Source of the DNA: Delphinus delphis
Lineage: Eukaryota > Chordata > Mammalia > Artiodactyla > Delphinidae
Length of the DNA: 64,000 nt
Reading direction: 5' to 3'
Assembly (NCBI RefSeq): GCF_949987515.2
Contig: NC_082703.1
Location: 7,209,680-7,273,679 of the forward strand
The notes under the pieces were generated by a model. It was not told the origin of the DNA and made no database searches. It saw only the letters and a list, made by a program, of their open reading frames with translations. How positions within the stretch are numbered: position 1 is the stretch's first letter; every line of letters begins with the position of its first letter. Shown one piece after another: positions 24,557 to 37,429 of the stretch. The position numbers and the translations under genes were made by a program.

Positions 24557-26319
24557 CAGGATCAAAAATTTTTTTCTGTGAAGGGCCAGGTAGTAAACAT
24601 GTTAAGCTTGCGGGGCAAGACACAAAACCGATATTGTGTAGATATATAACAAGACCGAAAATAAATTTTCACAGTTTCCCATTGATGATATTCAAAATAT
24701 AGTAATAATCATAATAAATATATTTTCATATTACAGATCTAATGAAAAGAAATAAATTTTCAAAGGTATTTTGCTAAATTGGCATTCAAAGTTAGTGTTC
24801 TTACCATCAAAATCAATTGCAAATGTTCACATGTTAATGTTAATGAGATTTAATTCAAAGATTTATCATCTTTGCAAAACAATGGAAGGATAGGTGGAAA
24901 CTCCTCAATTGAACAGCTAAATGAACTTAAAATACAGAAATTTCCCTTGCACTTGCATCAAAGTCCAAACAAACAAACACTACTGGAACTGAGATCAGAA
25001 AATACATCCATTGGAAATATGTATGGAAATAGTGATCACACCTTTTGTTTTAACTTCTGACATCATGGGAAATGTATAAAAGAGCATGACATTTGTTGTG
25101 ATTCAAAGAACAATAACTGTCATTTTAGTGACTTTATCATAAAATGAGTTTCATATATAAGCTGTTTTGTCTTTTAATTTTATGCTGATTTCATTAAGGA
25201 AAACAGTCAAACCTTCAGTGAATGCTACGTTTTGAAGCCATTTAGTGTTCAATAAGTGATCAAGGGCAGATCTCATTCAGAAAAATTTCAGTCCTGACCC
25301 AGAGTTCAAAAAATGCCAATAAATCTTTACCACTGCTAAGGTCTTAGATGGCTTTGCCATGGGGCAAGTCAGGATATTCAGCTTCTATTTCTGAAAGAAT
25401 TCACAGCAATAACAATGGCGAAGTCCATAAGAGCAAAGGAAATTCACTGCTGATGCTATTGGCCCAATAACTCAGGATAAATTAAAATATGTTCCACAAG
25501 ATTCCAGCTGATGAAAAACACATACATTATATTCATACACGTGATGAATATATATAGTCGGTACACACCTTGCATTTCACAAGTTTTGTAAATTTGCCTA
25601 TGAATTTCTGCTCCACATATATTTTTACCACTATCAGTTGTAATACATCTTAGTAGAGTCTACTTCATATTGTAATGAATTACTGTTGTCTCACCTTTTC
25701 TGAATATATTTTCATGTGGTAACTGTGCCATGCAGACAATTCACAGAGGCTAATTTTTCAGTTACTTCAAATTCAGCATTGGCTTCTTTAATAAACAACA
25801 ATTAAACAGTATCAGTAACATTTATCAACTCATAATGAGCTAAGGGAAACCACTCAATATCATTTGCCTTATTTTTTAAATGACTACTGATACGGCTTCT
25901 AATGTCAACTACTCAAGCAACCATTTTTGCTGAAAGATGAATGGTATGGTAGTAAACAACTTCATTTTCTCTGGACACATGTGTTGACTGCTGCAATCGA
26001 ATACAATGTAACTGGCTCAGCATCAGAAAACGACTTCCCTTGCTTGGCTACCAAACGAGCCACTTATAAACAAACTTTGTTTGCAAATTCTGCTGTGATG
26101 AGATAGTCTTTTAAATTTTCCTAACTGCTGTAACAAGTGCTTTTGAATTAGGAATACTGTGGCAAGTGCCTAATCTGATACTGTCGATGTATATTTCGTT
26201 CATTGAGCACAGATATACTGTCACTGCAAATTCAACTGCTTCGCCATTGCAAGCCATTATATAAAAACAAGTGGTGGGCTGGGGATTTGGCCTGTAGCAT
26301 GTAATTTTCTAGCCCCCTG
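24557..26319. mobile_element. hAT-superfamily DNA transposon (Zaphod/Tip100-like)
   Basis: Begins CAGGATCAAAAATTTTTTTC followed by TGTGAAGGGCCAGGTAGTAA, close to the hAT terminal phrase that usually continues TTTTTCTGTAAAGGGCCAGA. Ends GGGGATTTGGCCTGTAGCAT ... AGCCCCCTG. The two ends are imperfect inverted repeats. A perfect 8-bp target duplication ATCTAGAA, the size typical of hAT insertions, flanks it (24549-24556, 26320-26327). At 1763 bp it exceeds short non-autonomous relatives, so part of a transposase gene is expected inside, but stops in all frames have erased it. The subfamily name is tentative; the superfamily call is well supported. Confidence 0.85.
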
Positions 26320-26327
26320 ATCTAGAA

Positions 26328-27441
26328 CACACCCTGACATCATGGTAAATTTTTGCATGCGCTAACTATAATTCTAACATGCTTGGTTTTTTGATTTGCA
26401 GATTAAAAGTGGCAAATTACAGTTGAAGAGAGGAGTTGCTGCAAAGAGATAGTTTTAAACCAGCTTAAGTAATCATTGAAATTTTAATAGAAAGATAAAA
26501 GACAAAACTAGAAAAAGTAGCCATGGAGAAAAGCATTTGCAGATGGCAGTAAGGGCATCCAAAACTCCATTCTTTCATAAAAGCAATGAGAATACTGACA
26601 AAAATTCTCAAAATCAACTATTTCAGAACTCTGGAAATTAGCCAGATGCCTGAAGCAATCTGAGACGTGTTCAATTCAAGAAAAATGACAGAATCTTGAT
26701 AAGAGGAGTAAGTTTTGTTGCATTTTGACTTGCCTATTCCCATACCCCTCTCCCCAGCTCTACAGTAGCCTTGAAGTCCAAAGGCCTCAAAATCACAGTA
26801 GCCATGAAAACCAGCAGGCTAGCATCCACTGGAGAGGGAAGAATGGATGTGAACTTCCCCCAAAGCCCTATTCACACAAAATATCATTATTTAGCTTTAT
26901 GGCAGCTCCCTGGAGACACCAGTCACAGGGCTTGTCTTTATTTGACCTGACTCTGAGCCTCCTCAGTGGGAATAGCAGGTTCCCCTGGGGAATTTTCCAA
27001 AAATGATGAGCAGCAATTGTTTAAAATTGCAGATACTTGAGGCAGAGATAAACGTGTGCCAAACAAGAGGCTAATCAAAATCCTTAAACAGAAAAGCTGG
27101 AGAATGAGAAGTCCATGGGGGTGGGGGGTTTGAAAAGCTTTTACTTATTCATTCTAGGAATCTAAAAGAAAACCACATGCATGTGAAAGGCTGTGCACTT
27201 GATACCCAGGAAACACCTGAGACATCCTTAATCCCTCGCATCTGGGTGACTTTGAGACTCTGCGCAAGAAGGAAGTAAAGGCTAAGGCAGAGATGGAAAC
27301 TGATGGAGTGTTGAAGGCGTTCCCCAACGTGCACACAGAGCCCCTTGGCAGAGAGACCTACTGATTCAAGGCTTTTAAGTACTGTTAAAATGGCAACACT
27401 ATCCAAACTGATCTGAAGTTTCAAATCAATCTCTAAGTTAG
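26328..27441. other. Unassigned sequence, possibly old L1 5' material
   Basis: 26400-27100 contains phrases such as AACTCTGGAAATTAGCCAGA and GCAATCTGAGACGTGTTCAA that have the feel of an old L1 5' region, and an old L1 3' half starts at 27442. The link is a guess. A 93-codon plus frame (26725-27006) has no family resemblance. Confidence 0.3.
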
Positions 27442-28935
27442 CTGTATTTTTTTTTTGGCAGAACTTGACAAACTGATTCTAAAATTAATATGGAAATTGA
27501 AGGGACCTAGAAAAACCAAACAATCTAGACAAAGAACAAAGTTGGGGAATCACACTTCCTGATTTCATAACTTACTACAAATTGCATTAATCAAGACAGT
27601 GTGCTACTTGCATAAAGACAGATATATAGATCAGTGGAACAGAATGGAGGCCAGATATAAACTCTTACTCTAATGGTCAATTCATTTTAACAAGGGTGCC
27701 AACATAATTCAGTGGGGAAAAGAAAAGTATTCCCAACAGATACTGCTGGAACAACTGAATATCCACATGGAAAAGAAAGAAGTTGGACCTTTACCTTACA
27801 CCTTCTATAAAAAATTAACTTAAATGGATCAAAGACTTAAATGTAAAAACCATAATTATTAAACTCTTAGAAGAAAACAGGTATAAATCTTCAAAACCAT
27901 GGATTAGGCAATGGTTTCTTAGATATAACACCAAAGAACACAGGCAGTAAAATAAAAAATAGACAATTTTGATGCCATCAAAATTAAAAACCTTTGTGGT
28001 TCAAAGGACTCCACAAAGAATGTAGAAAGACAGCTCATGGAATGTGAGAAAATATTTGCAAATAATACATCTGATAAAGAACTTGGTCAGGAAAAACAAA
28101 TAACTCTTAGAATTCAACAAAAAAGACAACCCAATTAAAAAATGGGTAAAAGGCTTGATAGTCATACAAATAACCAATAAGCACATAAAAAATTCTCATC
28201 ATTAGACATCAGGGAAATTCAAATAAAAACCACAATGAGGTATTACCACACCCACTAGGATGGCTATAATAAAAAAGACAGACAATAAAAAGTGTCAGAG
28301 AGGATGTAACGACAGTAGAGCCCTTACACCTTGCTGGTGTAATTGCAAAATGGGGCATCAGCCTTGCAAAATAATTCAGCAGCTCCTCAAAATGCTTTGA
28401 ATAGTTATCACATAACCTAACAATTCTACTCCTGGGTATATATCGAAGTGAACCGAAAACATGCATCTGTACTAAAATCTGCACATGAATGTCCATTGCA
28501 GCATTATTCATAATGGCCGAGGAAAGAAACAACCCAAATGTTTATCAGCTAATGAAAGGGTAAACAAAATGTTGTGTGCTGATATAATGGAATACTATTC
28601 AGTCCTAAAAAGGAATGAAGACTAGACATGCTGCAACATGGATAAACCTAGAAACATTATGCTAAATAAAAGATGTCAGACACAGAAGGTCATATACTGC
28701 ATAATTCAATTTTTACGACATGTTCAGAACGGGAAAATCCATAAAGACAGAAAGTAGATTAGTGATTTTGGAGGATGTGGGAAGGGGTGAATGGTACCAA
28801 GTTTTTTCTGGGAGTGATGAACCTGTTCTGAACTTAGACGTGCCAGCTGCACAATTCTGTGACTATACTAAAAACCACTGTACTGAGCTGTACAGTAGGT
28901 GAATTATATCTCAGTAAGTTTTCATTATAAAAACA
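27442..28935 (+). mobile_element. Old L1, 3' half of ORF2 plus 3' UTR
   Basis: The order AAATTAATATGGAAATTGAA, CAGACAAAGAACAAAGTTGG, CAAGACAGTGTGCTACTTGC, ATAGATCAGTGGAACAGAAT, AACAAGGGTGCCAACATAAT follows L1 ORF2. Further on, AAATGGGTAAAAGGCTTGAT, CTTGCTGGTGTAATTGCAAA, CATTGCAGCATTATTCATAA and GAATTATATCTCAGTAAG follow into the 3' UTR. It is heavily mutated with stops in every frame. Divergence suits an older mammalian L1M-class insertion. Boundaries are approximate and no target duplication was found. Confidence 0.9.
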
Positions 28936-30129
28936 ACAACGAAGTAGTCACAGAAGAGACAAGGCGAGGTATTCTATTGTCTTCCCGGAGGGTCAAATTC
29001 TCCTCCAATTCAATTAACTGTAACTGTACTGTGTATTATGACACATATAACTATGGACATCTGAATAATCTAGAAGAAGTTGAACTATAGTCAATACATC
29101 CTTCCATAAAGAATCAGGAAAAGGGCCTACTATGTTCCTAGGATTATTTCCATCTAAAATTATGGATGCTTAGATAAGTTCTAGGCAAAGCTATCCAGAA
29201 TGATTTGTTCCAAGAGTTTTGACTTGCTGAAGCTGAAAATATCTTGCAACTATTGTATCTCATATGACACTGAAATTTACAGACTATAAGAAGCTACCGA
29301 CATTTCCTCTCTAAGGCTTACAGAGAACTTCCACATGTTTGATTGAGTTCCATGAGAACAGAGATCACAGGTAGGATCTAGCATCTAGCACAGTGTTTGG
29401 CACAATGCAGTGATTGAGGACATCCACTGAATTCCCAATAAATATTTGTTGACTTACTGACTGGAGAATGAGTAGCTGATGAAAGCCATTGATTGTATCT
29501 CTAAACTTGGCCAGTTGTGTTGCCATATGTTACTGGTTTAAGATAGTTATAATAAGTCCAGGCCATCTCTCCTACTATCAGGAAATTCAAAATCAAAAAC
29601 AAAATTAAGCTTCCTTATAGCTTACACCTTCCATGATTTTAGGGAGATTCACCATCTGTTTGTAGGTACATGGTAATGACAGCAAGATGTGTCCCTGTTA
29701 CCCACACACTGGGAAATAACAGGTGAATTTTAAAGTAATTAAAGCCACATGATGAATACCATAGGATACACATGAGAAGAAACCAAGGGATTATCTAAAG
29801 CTCCCAGATTTCTTGGGAAAAAAAGGATAGCAGGTTGAATGTGATTGTAATTTAAGTAATGAACTTAATAAATACTATTTTCAAAGAAATGTTCTCTAAA
29901 TAAACTCCCTTTCATCTAGGAAATGAAAAGAGTAAACTGTAAGCCAACATCACCTATCTGACCTCTTCCCACAGGAAAAGTTTCTCTTGTTGTTGGGCTC
30001 AAACTCATGTGGCAACAGGCCAGGAAGGTGGCTCTGATCCTGACATGCAAATGCAACAGGCTGTGATTAGTCCAAGAGTCCTTCAACCAAGTCGTTCTGC
30101 TCTAATTTCATGTTCTTCAGGCAAGTTCA
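28936..30129. other. Non-repetitive DNA with an L2 tail
   Basis: No gene seen. Contains the L2 remnant at 29338-29462. Confidence 0.45.
29338..29462 (+). repeat. LINE2 3' end fragment
   Basis: Phrases GAGTTCCATGAGAACAGAGA, TAGCACAGTGTTTGGCACAA and CAATAAATATTTGTTGACTT follow the order of the LINE2 3' terminus (usually CTCCATGAGGGCAGGGA, CAGTGCCTGGCAC, AATAAATATTTGTTGAATGA). Confidence 0.75.
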
Positions 30130-30311
30130 GATGAGAGTCTGTTTTACCATAGGTGCCATGTATCGAATGAGCACACGTGCAAGGCATTATGCTTGGTGCT
30201 TCACATATATTATTGCTAATCCTCAGGGCAGCTCTGCAATGACCTCATTTTCAGATGAGGAGAAGCTAGGTAACTTGATTAAGATCCTGTTGCTGCTCTG
30301 TGAATAAGGAG
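30130..30311 (-). repeat. MIR SINE (antisense)
   Basis: The order AAGGCATTATGCTTGGTGCT, TATTATTGCTAATCCTCAGG, TCATTTTCAGATGAGGAGAA, GGTAACTTGATTAAGATCCT matches the antisense MIR consensus. Confidence 0.75.
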
Positions 30312-30754
30312 GGATGCACTGGCCACGCCAACATGAGCATTTAGGTTCTTATGTGGTTTTATCGTAAAGTAACATACGACCGCTTGGTTGGTACATATCT
30401 TTGCCTGGAGGGCAAATCAGAGGCTATCAAGCTGAAGAGCAGACTCTAATGTGTAGCAAATAACCAATATGAATACCATTCTACGAAAGGGCTTGAAAGC
30501 AAGCAAACATTGCCAACTTCTCCAACTTAAGTACTGATATGAACGTTTAGAAAGGCAGAAGTATTGGAAATTCCTTGAAAAAAATGCATTTCTGTGGTAT
30601 AATGAATTCACTGGAGAACAAATGGGATGTAACGCTATGTTTCAAAATAGATACAAATTTGATCTCATTTATAAGCAACCATTTAGCCTGAGTTTTGATG
30701 GGTAGGTAATGGTTTCTGTTTTTACCATCATTATAGTTTGGCCTTTTCCAGAAG
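30312..30754. other. Non-repetitive DNA
   Basis: Short unique stretch between a MIR and the start of the antisense L1; nothing supported. Confidence 0.45.
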
Positions 30755-31360
30755 GTCATTAGTTTGAATCATACAGTATATAGCTTTTTCAGACGGACTT
30801 CTTAGACAAAATTTAAGATTCATTCATGTCTTTTGCACATGGGTAGCTCATTTTTGAAAGACTGCCGAATAAAATTCCATTCTGTGGACATAGCACAGTT
30901 TGTCATCAATTCACCTATTAAAGAACATCTTGGTTGCCTGCAGCTTTTTTGGTGATTCTGAATAAGCTGCTGTAACGTTCACATGCAGATTTTTGGGTGG
31001 ACTCAAATTTTCAAAGAAGTTGGGTTAACACCTCGGAGCCCAATTACTGAGTTTTATGGTAAGACTATGTTTAGTTTTATAAGAAACCTCCTGTCTTCCA
31101 AAGTGACTGTGCCATTTTGCATTCCCACCATCAATGAATGAGAGTTCCTGTTGCTAGGCATCCTTGGGAGCAATTTATATTGTCAATTTTGTTGAATTTT
31201 TTCTAAATGAATAGGTAGGTAGTGGTACCTCACCGTTGTTTTAATTTGCAATTCTGTAATGACAACTGACTTGACCATCTTTTCATGTTTATTTTCCACC
31301 TGAACATCTTCTTTGGTGAGGTGTCCTTTTAGTTACTTTGCCCATGTTTTAATTGAATTG

Positions 31361-31426
31361 TATTCTTATTAAGTTTTAAGAGTTCTTTATTGTATTTATT
31401 CTTATTGAGTTTTAAGAGTTCTTTGT
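31361..31426. repeat. Two-copy tandem duplication in old L1, 36-bp period
   Basis: TATTCTTATTAAGTTTTAAG and the following bases recur 36 bp downstream with one A/G difference. Confidence 0.9.
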
Positions 31427-31735
31427 TTATTTAGTCCTTTATCAGATATGTGTTTTGCAAACATTGGCTTACCTTTTCATTTTCTTAAGAGTCTTTCGAA
31501 GAGCAGATGCTCTTGATTTTAATCAGTTCCAAATTATTGATATTACAATATATTTTCTGTACTCATCCACAAACCCAAGTTCATGTAGATGGTCTCCTAT
31601 GTCTTCTATTGATAAAAGTTTTGTACTTTTGCATTTTTACATTTACATATATAATCCATTTTGAGCCAATTTTTGTTAAAGGCGTAATATCTACATCCAT
31701 GTTGCTTTTCTTTTGTTTGCTTGTTTTCTTTTTGG

Positions 31736-31736
<1 letters not shown>

Positions 31737-31774
<38 letters not shown>
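31737..31774. repeat. (GT)n microsatellite in old L1
   Basis: About 19 GT units interrupt the antisense L1 ORF2 sequence. Confidence 0.95.
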
Positions 31775-31775
<1 letters not shown>

Positions 31776-32595
31776 ATATACAGTGGTTCCATTACCTCTC
31801 CTTGAAAAGACTATCCTTCTTCACTTGAATTTCCTTTGCTCCTTTCTCAAACATCAGTTGAACATATTTGCGTGGTCCTATTTTTGAACTTCATTATTTC
31901 TTCCACTGATTGATGTGTCTATCCTTTTATCAATACCATCATGTCTTGATTAATGAAGGCTTATAGTAAATCTTGCAACTGGGGAGTATGAGTCCTCCAA
32001 TGTTGTTCTTTTTTAGTATTGTGATCTTTTATCTTTTCAAATAAACTTTAGAATCAGTTTGTCAGTATCTACAAAACAACTCACTGGAGGTTTGAGGTTG
32101 TGTTGCATCCACAGATCAAGTTGGAAAAAACTGACATCTTAATATATTGCGTCTTCCAACCTATGAATACAGAATATATCTGCAATTTTTAGATCTTCTT
32201 TAATGTCTTTCATCAGAGCTTTGTTTCTTGTTTATAGATTTACACATATTTTGTAAGATTTATGCATAATATTTTGGTGCTATTGTAAGTGGTATTTAAA
32301 AATTTTTAAATTCCTGTTGTTTCTATATACCAGTGGCTGGTATATAGAAAAACAATTGACTTTTGTACCCTGTGGCTTTGCTGTAATCACTTAATAGCTG
32401 CAGGTATATTTTTGTAGAATCTCTAGGATTTTTACAGAGGCAATCATATCATCTGTGAAAAAAGATAATTTTATTTCTTCCTTTCCAACTGTACAACTTT
32501 TATTTTCCTTTTCTTGCCTTATTTCACTTACTAGGACATTCTGTGCTGTTAAATCAGAGTGAGGAAAGGGTGTATCCTTGCCTTGTTCCTAGAAA

Positions 32596-32745
32596 TAGAA
32601 GTTTATGAATTGCATTGATTTTCAAGGAAGTACCTTCGGGCTTGTTGATTTTCCCTTTTGTCTTCCTGTTTTCATTTTAATTGATTTATCCTGTAATTTT
32701 ATTACTACTTTTCTTCTTGCTTTAGGATTATATCTTTTTCTTAAG
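32596..32745. repeat. Internal L1 duplication, displaced copy
   Basis: This 150-bp segment (TAGAAGTTTATGAATTGCAT through TTTAGGATTATATCTTTTTC) is a diverged copy of 33607-33772. In L1 ORF2 order the sequences just before (CCTTGTTCCT) and just after (AAGGGGGAAGCATCCAG) are normally almost adjacent, so this segment is the inserted one. Confidence 0.85.
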
Positions 32746-32751
32746 GGGGAA

Positions 32752-32925
32752 GCATCCAGTTTCTGACCATTAAGTATGATGTTACCTGTAGGTTTTTTGT
32801 AGATATTCTTTATCAAGCTGAGGAAGTTCCTCTCTTTTCCGAGTTTACTGAGATTTAAAAAAAAATGTATCATGAGTGAGTGTTGTATGTTGTCAAATGC
32901 TTTTTGTGCATCGACTGAAATGATC
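32752..32925 (-). pseudogene. L1 ORF2 reverse-transcriptase remnant
   Basis: The minus-strand frame encodes IISVDAQKAFDNIQH, the conserved reverse-transcriptase motif with its catalytic-motif aspartate, followed by IYKKPTGNIILNGQKL and PLRK, standard L1 ORF2 segments. The same open frame continues to 32622 into the displaced 150-bp segment and loses homology there (residues after about 65). Other ORF2 parts are in broken frames. Confidence 0.9.
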
Positions 32926-33289
32926 ATATGATTTTTCTGCTTTAGTCTTTTGACGTGGTTGATTACATTGTTGATTTTCAGTGTTGAACCAGACTTGCAC
33001 AGCTGGAATAAATCCTACATGGTCGTGGTTTATAATTCTTTTCGTACATTGTTGTATTTGAATTGCCTTTATGTTTTTGAAGATTTTTGCATTATGTTCC
33101 TGTGAGATACTGATCTATAGTTTTCCTTTCTTGTAATATATATATATATGGTTTCAGTATTAGGGTAATGTGGGCCTTGAGTTAGGAAGTATACACTCTG
33201 CTTCTATTTTGTGAAAGAGATTGTGGAGAATTGGCATCACATCTTAAATATTTGGTCAAATTCACCAGTAAAAACTTTTAGGCTTGGTG

Positions 33290-33290
<1 letters not shown>

Positions 33291-33333
<43 letters not shown>

Positions 33334-33350
33334 TGGGGTGGGGGTGGGGG
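33291..33350. repeat. (GT)n microsatellite in old L1
   Basis: About 20 GT units followed by a GGTGGGG-rich end, within the antisense L1. Confidence 0.95.
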
Positions 33351-33396
33351 TTTAATCAATGAGTATCCAATGATCAATAAAAGTATATTTATTAAA

Positions 33397-33443
33397 TTTG
33401 TTTAATAAATATAAGGCTAATTTGTTTAATAAATATAAGGCTA
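33397..33443. repeat. Two-copy tandem duplication in old L1, 24-bp period
   Basis: TTTGTTTAATAAATATAAGG plus CTAA occurs twice head to tail without mismatch over the first 23 bases. Confidence 0.95.
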
Positions 33444-33606
33444 TTCAGATAATTTTTTTTCTCTTTGTGTGAGTTTTGGTATTTCTTTCAAGGAATTGTT
33501 CCATATCATCTAAATTATGAAATTCTTTGCAGGGAGTTCATAGGATTCCTGAATGACCTTTTTAATGTCCATAGGTCAGTTTAGTCTGATCTTTATTTAG
33601 TCTGAC

Positions 33607-33772
33607 TAGAAGTTTATAAATTGCATTGATATTTTCAAAGAACTACCTTTGCATTTTGTTCATTTTCTTTTGTTTTCCTGTTTTCATTTTTATTGATTTA
33701 TCCCGTAATTTTACTATTACTTTTCTTCTGCTTGCCTTAGGATTAAATTTTTTCTTTCTCTAGTTTCTTAAG
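33607..33772. repeat. Internal L1 duplication, copy in normal position
   Basis: Lies in the expected ORF2 order, between the fingers region of the reverse transcriptase and the endonuclease part (next phrase CTGCTTTTGCTGCACCCCAC). Partner of 32596-32745; differences are scattered, with several small gaps. Confidence 0.85.
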
Positions 33773-35715
33773 GTAGAATCTTAGATTATTGATTTTACTT
33801 CTTTCCTCTTTTCTAATATATGCATTTAATGTGATAAATTTCCCTGTAGGCACTGCTTTTGCTGCACCCCACTAATTTTGATAATCTGTATTTTCATTTT
33901 TCTTTAGTTCAAAACGTTTTAAAGTTTCCTTTAGACTTCTTCTTGGATCTATGTGTTATTAAGAAGTTGTTTACTTACATGTATTTGGGAGATTTTCCAG
34001 CTCTCTTTCTGTTATTGATTTCTAGTTTAATTTCACTGCGTCTGAGAAATACTTTGTATGACTTCAATGCTTTTAAATTTGTTACTGTATTTTCTATGGT
34101 CCAGAATGTAGTCCATTTTGTGCACTTAAGAATGTGCATTTTGCTGTTGCTGGAGTATTCTACAAATGTCAATTCGAACAAGTTGAGCGATAACGTTGTT
34201 CAGATCTACTATATCCTTACTGATTTTCTGCTAACTTGATCAATTACTGAAAAGGGGGTCATGAAGTCTCCAACTTTGAGTGGATTTATCCACTTCCCCT
34301 TTGGGTTTTAACAATTTTTTGCTCCGTGTATTTCGATGCTCTGTTTTTAGGTACATAAACGTTTAGGATTGTTGTCTTAAAGGACTAACCTCTTCATCAC
34401 TATGTAATGTCCCTCTTTATCCATGACAATTTTCCTTGTTTCAAATCTTCTTTGATTAAAATGAATACAGCTACTCAAGTTTTCTTTTTGATTAGGGTTA
34501 ACATGGTTTATCATTCTCCATCTTTTCATTTTTAACCCATCCAAATATTTATGTTTAAGGTGGGTTTCTTATCGATAGTATATAATTGGGTTCTTTTTCT
34601 TTATCCACCCTGACAATATCTTTTAGTTATTTTATGTACATGACTCTCATTAAAAATTATTGATATAGTTGGACTGTCTACCATGTTTGTAATTGTTTGC
34701 TATTTGTGGCATTTGTTCTTCTCCCACCCTTTTTTTCTGCCTTCTCTCGTTTTGAGCATTTTATAAGATTCCATTTTATCTCTTAGCATATTACTCACAT
34801 TTTTCTTTAAAAAACAGGAGTTGCCTTCAAATTTGCAACATACATGTTTAACTAATGTAAGTCCACCTTAAAATAACACTGTGCTGCTTCCTGTGTAGTG
34901 TTGCTGCTTACAACAGTGTATCCCCAATTCCTCCCACTCATCTCTTATGACATTGTTATTCATTTCATGTATTTACATGCTATAATCACCCAATACAATT
35001 TTACTATGACTACTTTAAACAGTTATATTTTAGATCAATTAAGAATGAAGAAAAATAAAATATTTTATTTTCCCTTCATTTATTCCTTCTCTAATGCTCT
35101 TCTTTTCTTTATGTAGATCTGAGTTTCTGACCTATATCAATTTTCTTCTTCCTGAAAAGACCTTCTTACTTTCTTACCTTCTTTTGATTTTTCTTGCAGG
35201 GCAGGTCTTCTAGTGATGTAAATTCCCTAAGTTTTTGTCTGAGAAAGTATTTTTCCTTCACTTTTGAAGGACAACTTCACTGCATACAACATTTTAGGTT
35301 GATGCAATTTTTTTTCTTTCTTTCAATACTTTAAATATTTCACTCCACTCTCTCCTTTATTATAGTTTCTGACAAAAAGACCACTGTAATTCTTAACCTT
35401 GTTTATCCCGAGGTAGGGTGTTTTTTATTTCTCCTCTGGCTTCTTTCACAATTTTCTCTCTTTGTTGTTTTTTTTTAGCAGTTTGAATATGATATTCATA
35501 GTTTTAGATACTTTTGTATTTATTGTTCTTGGTATTCTCTGAACTTTCTGGATCTGTGATTTGTTGTCATTAATTTTGGAAAGTTCTCAGCCAATATTAA
35601 CTTCAAATATTTCTTCTGCTCCATTCTCTCTTCTCTTCATACTCCAATTATGCATATATTACACATTTTGAATTTGTCCCATATGTCTTCAGTATAGTTC
35701 TGGGTTATTTTTTTT

Positions 35716-35914
35716 TTTTTCTTGCAGTACGCGGGCCTTTCACTGCTGTGGCCTCTCCCGTTGCGGAGCACAGGCTCCGGACGCGCAGGCTCAGCGGCCA
35801 TGGCTCACGGGCCCAGCCGCTCCGTGGCATGTGGGATCCTCCCGGACCGGGGCACGAACCCATGTCCCCTGCATCGGCAGGCGGACTCCCAACCACTGCG
35901 CCACCAGGGAAGCC
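35716..35914 (-). mobile_element. CHR SINE, short form, copy 4, nested in old L1
   Basis: Minus-strand copy: the plus strand begins with a T-rich tail and ends CACCAGGGAAGCC. The target duplication CTGGGTTATTTTTTT is present at 35700-35714 and 35915-35929. Insertion into the old L1 dates the SINE as younger. Frames of about 100 codons across it are repeat-derived. Confidence 0.95.
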
Positions 35915-35952
35915 CTGGGTTATTTTTTTATCCTTCTTGTTTCTCTTCAATA

Positions 35953-36213
35953 TCAGCTTGGGAATTTCTGATGACATATCTTCAAGCTTACGTATTCTTT
36001 CTTGTGCTTTGTCCAGTACACAGGTGAGCCTATCAAGACATTTTTAAAATTTGTTACAGTGTTTTTAATTTCTAGCATTTCCTTTTGATTCTTCCTTAGA
36101 GATTCCATCTCTCTGCTTACGTTACTCGTTTGTTTTTCTGCATTGCCTACCTTTTTCTTTAGAGCCCTAAACATATTAATCATACTCATGTTATGTTCCC
36201 TAATAATTCCCAA
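35953..36213 (-). pseudogene. L1 ORF1-like coiled-coil remnant
   Basis: The minus-strand frame contains MESLRKNQKEMLEIKNTVTN, the Lys/Glu-rich coiled-coil style of the L1 ORF1 RNA-binding protein; trimerisation of that protein uses such a coil. The C-terminal RNA-binding part is not readable in frame. It is a fossil. Confidence 0.7.
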
Positions 36214-37300
36214 CTGATGGCTTATCTGAGTCTTATTCTAATACTTGCTTTGTCTCTTCATACAGTGTTTTTCCCTGCCTTTTAGCATGCTTTGTAATTT
36301 TTTTGGCAACGGGGTATGATGTATTAGATAATAGGAACTAAGGTAAACGGATCTGTAGCGTGAGGTTTTATGTCATTCTGGCTAGCAGTTGCACTATGTT
36401 TAACGTTTGATGTAGCTGTGGTTTCCTGAGGCTTCCAATTCCTCTAACGTCCTTGCTTTTGTCTCCTTGTCTTTGGATTTCTCAAAAACTCTTTCTTGAA
36501 TAGTCCGTACCTTGAAGCTCTTTCAACTGTAATTCACTCTTGTTATATTGGAGCCCTGTTGGTATGGCAGTAATGTGTGGGAGATGGGAAGGGGATGTAA
36601 TTTTGTGATTAAATCTCAGTTTTTCAGTGGCTCTGTATCTTGGGGCTGTAATCTTTAAGCATCTCTACCTGTTCCCCTCAGGTGAGACAGGAAGGTGAGA
36701 GGGGGCTACAGTGGGAGAAACACCCTTCCCTCACCTGAGATAAGGCATTGGGAAACTCTTTTCTCCTGGAGAGTCGGTCTTTGTTACAGAGAACCCTCTG
36801 GGTGTATTCCAGTATAGTTACTCTTCCCCTCCTTCTGCCAGAGTTACTGAGGGAATTTTTCTTGCCTCTTCCGTATGAGAATTTGGTAGTATCCCTGGAG
36901 GTAAACCCCCCAAAGTGTGGCGGTCCCTCTGAGCCTCTAGCCCCAAGGAGGCGTTCACTCTTCACCTAGACCTCACTCAACCTCCAGGAATTAACAAAAA
37001 TTACTATTTAAGTGTTCCTACCAGTTTATGGCTCTAGGGGCCTTTTCCCCAGGAAAGCAGAGCTCAGCTGTGACTCTCCAAATTTCAGGGTGAAACCTCA
37101 GTTCTCTGATGGGCGAAGAAAAGTCTTTAATTTTCAGTTTGTTGAATTCCTTCCTGTTGTTAAGGACAGGAATGATGAGTTCAAAGCCCTTTACATCTTG
37201 GAGCTGAGACTGGAGATGTGGCAATGTCTGTCCTCATTCTCTCTGATGCAAGTTTCAGGGTCTGGTTCCTCTGTGTCATGGAATCAGGCAGCTCAGTTTT

Positions 37301-37429
37301 CAAATATCGTTCACATCTCAGCACATCCCATCTACCTGTCTAATCTGAGAACTCCCCCTTCAATAATTGAATATACTTTCCTTATTGGGTCATTATGATG
37401 TGATTTATGACATGAATGTAATTGTCAGG
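37301..37429. other. Edge of old L1, boundary unclear
   Basis: The L1 5' end is somewhere in or before this stretch; no target duplication was seen. Confidence 0.4.

Larger units (their letters stand above)
30755..37300 (-). mobile_element. Old, nearly full-length L1 (minus strand)
   Basis: Reading plus coordinates upward runs from L1 3' end to 5' end. 30755-31200 is antisense L1M 3' UTR (ACCATTTTGCATTCCCACCA). 31250-34900 is ORF2, with the reverse-transcriptase motif near 32890. About 35100-36200 holds 5'-proximal L1 sequence with an ORF1-like coiled-coil fragment. 36200-37300 resembles L1M 5' UTR (GCATCTCTACCTGTTCCCCT, AAATCTCAGTTTTTCAGTGG). At about 6.5 kb including insertions it is close to full length. 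It carries a nested CHR SINE (35716-35914), two (GT)n tracts, a 150-bp internal duplication and small tandem duplications. The 5' boundary is uncertain. Coding frames are destroyed, so it is a fossil. Confidence 0.85.
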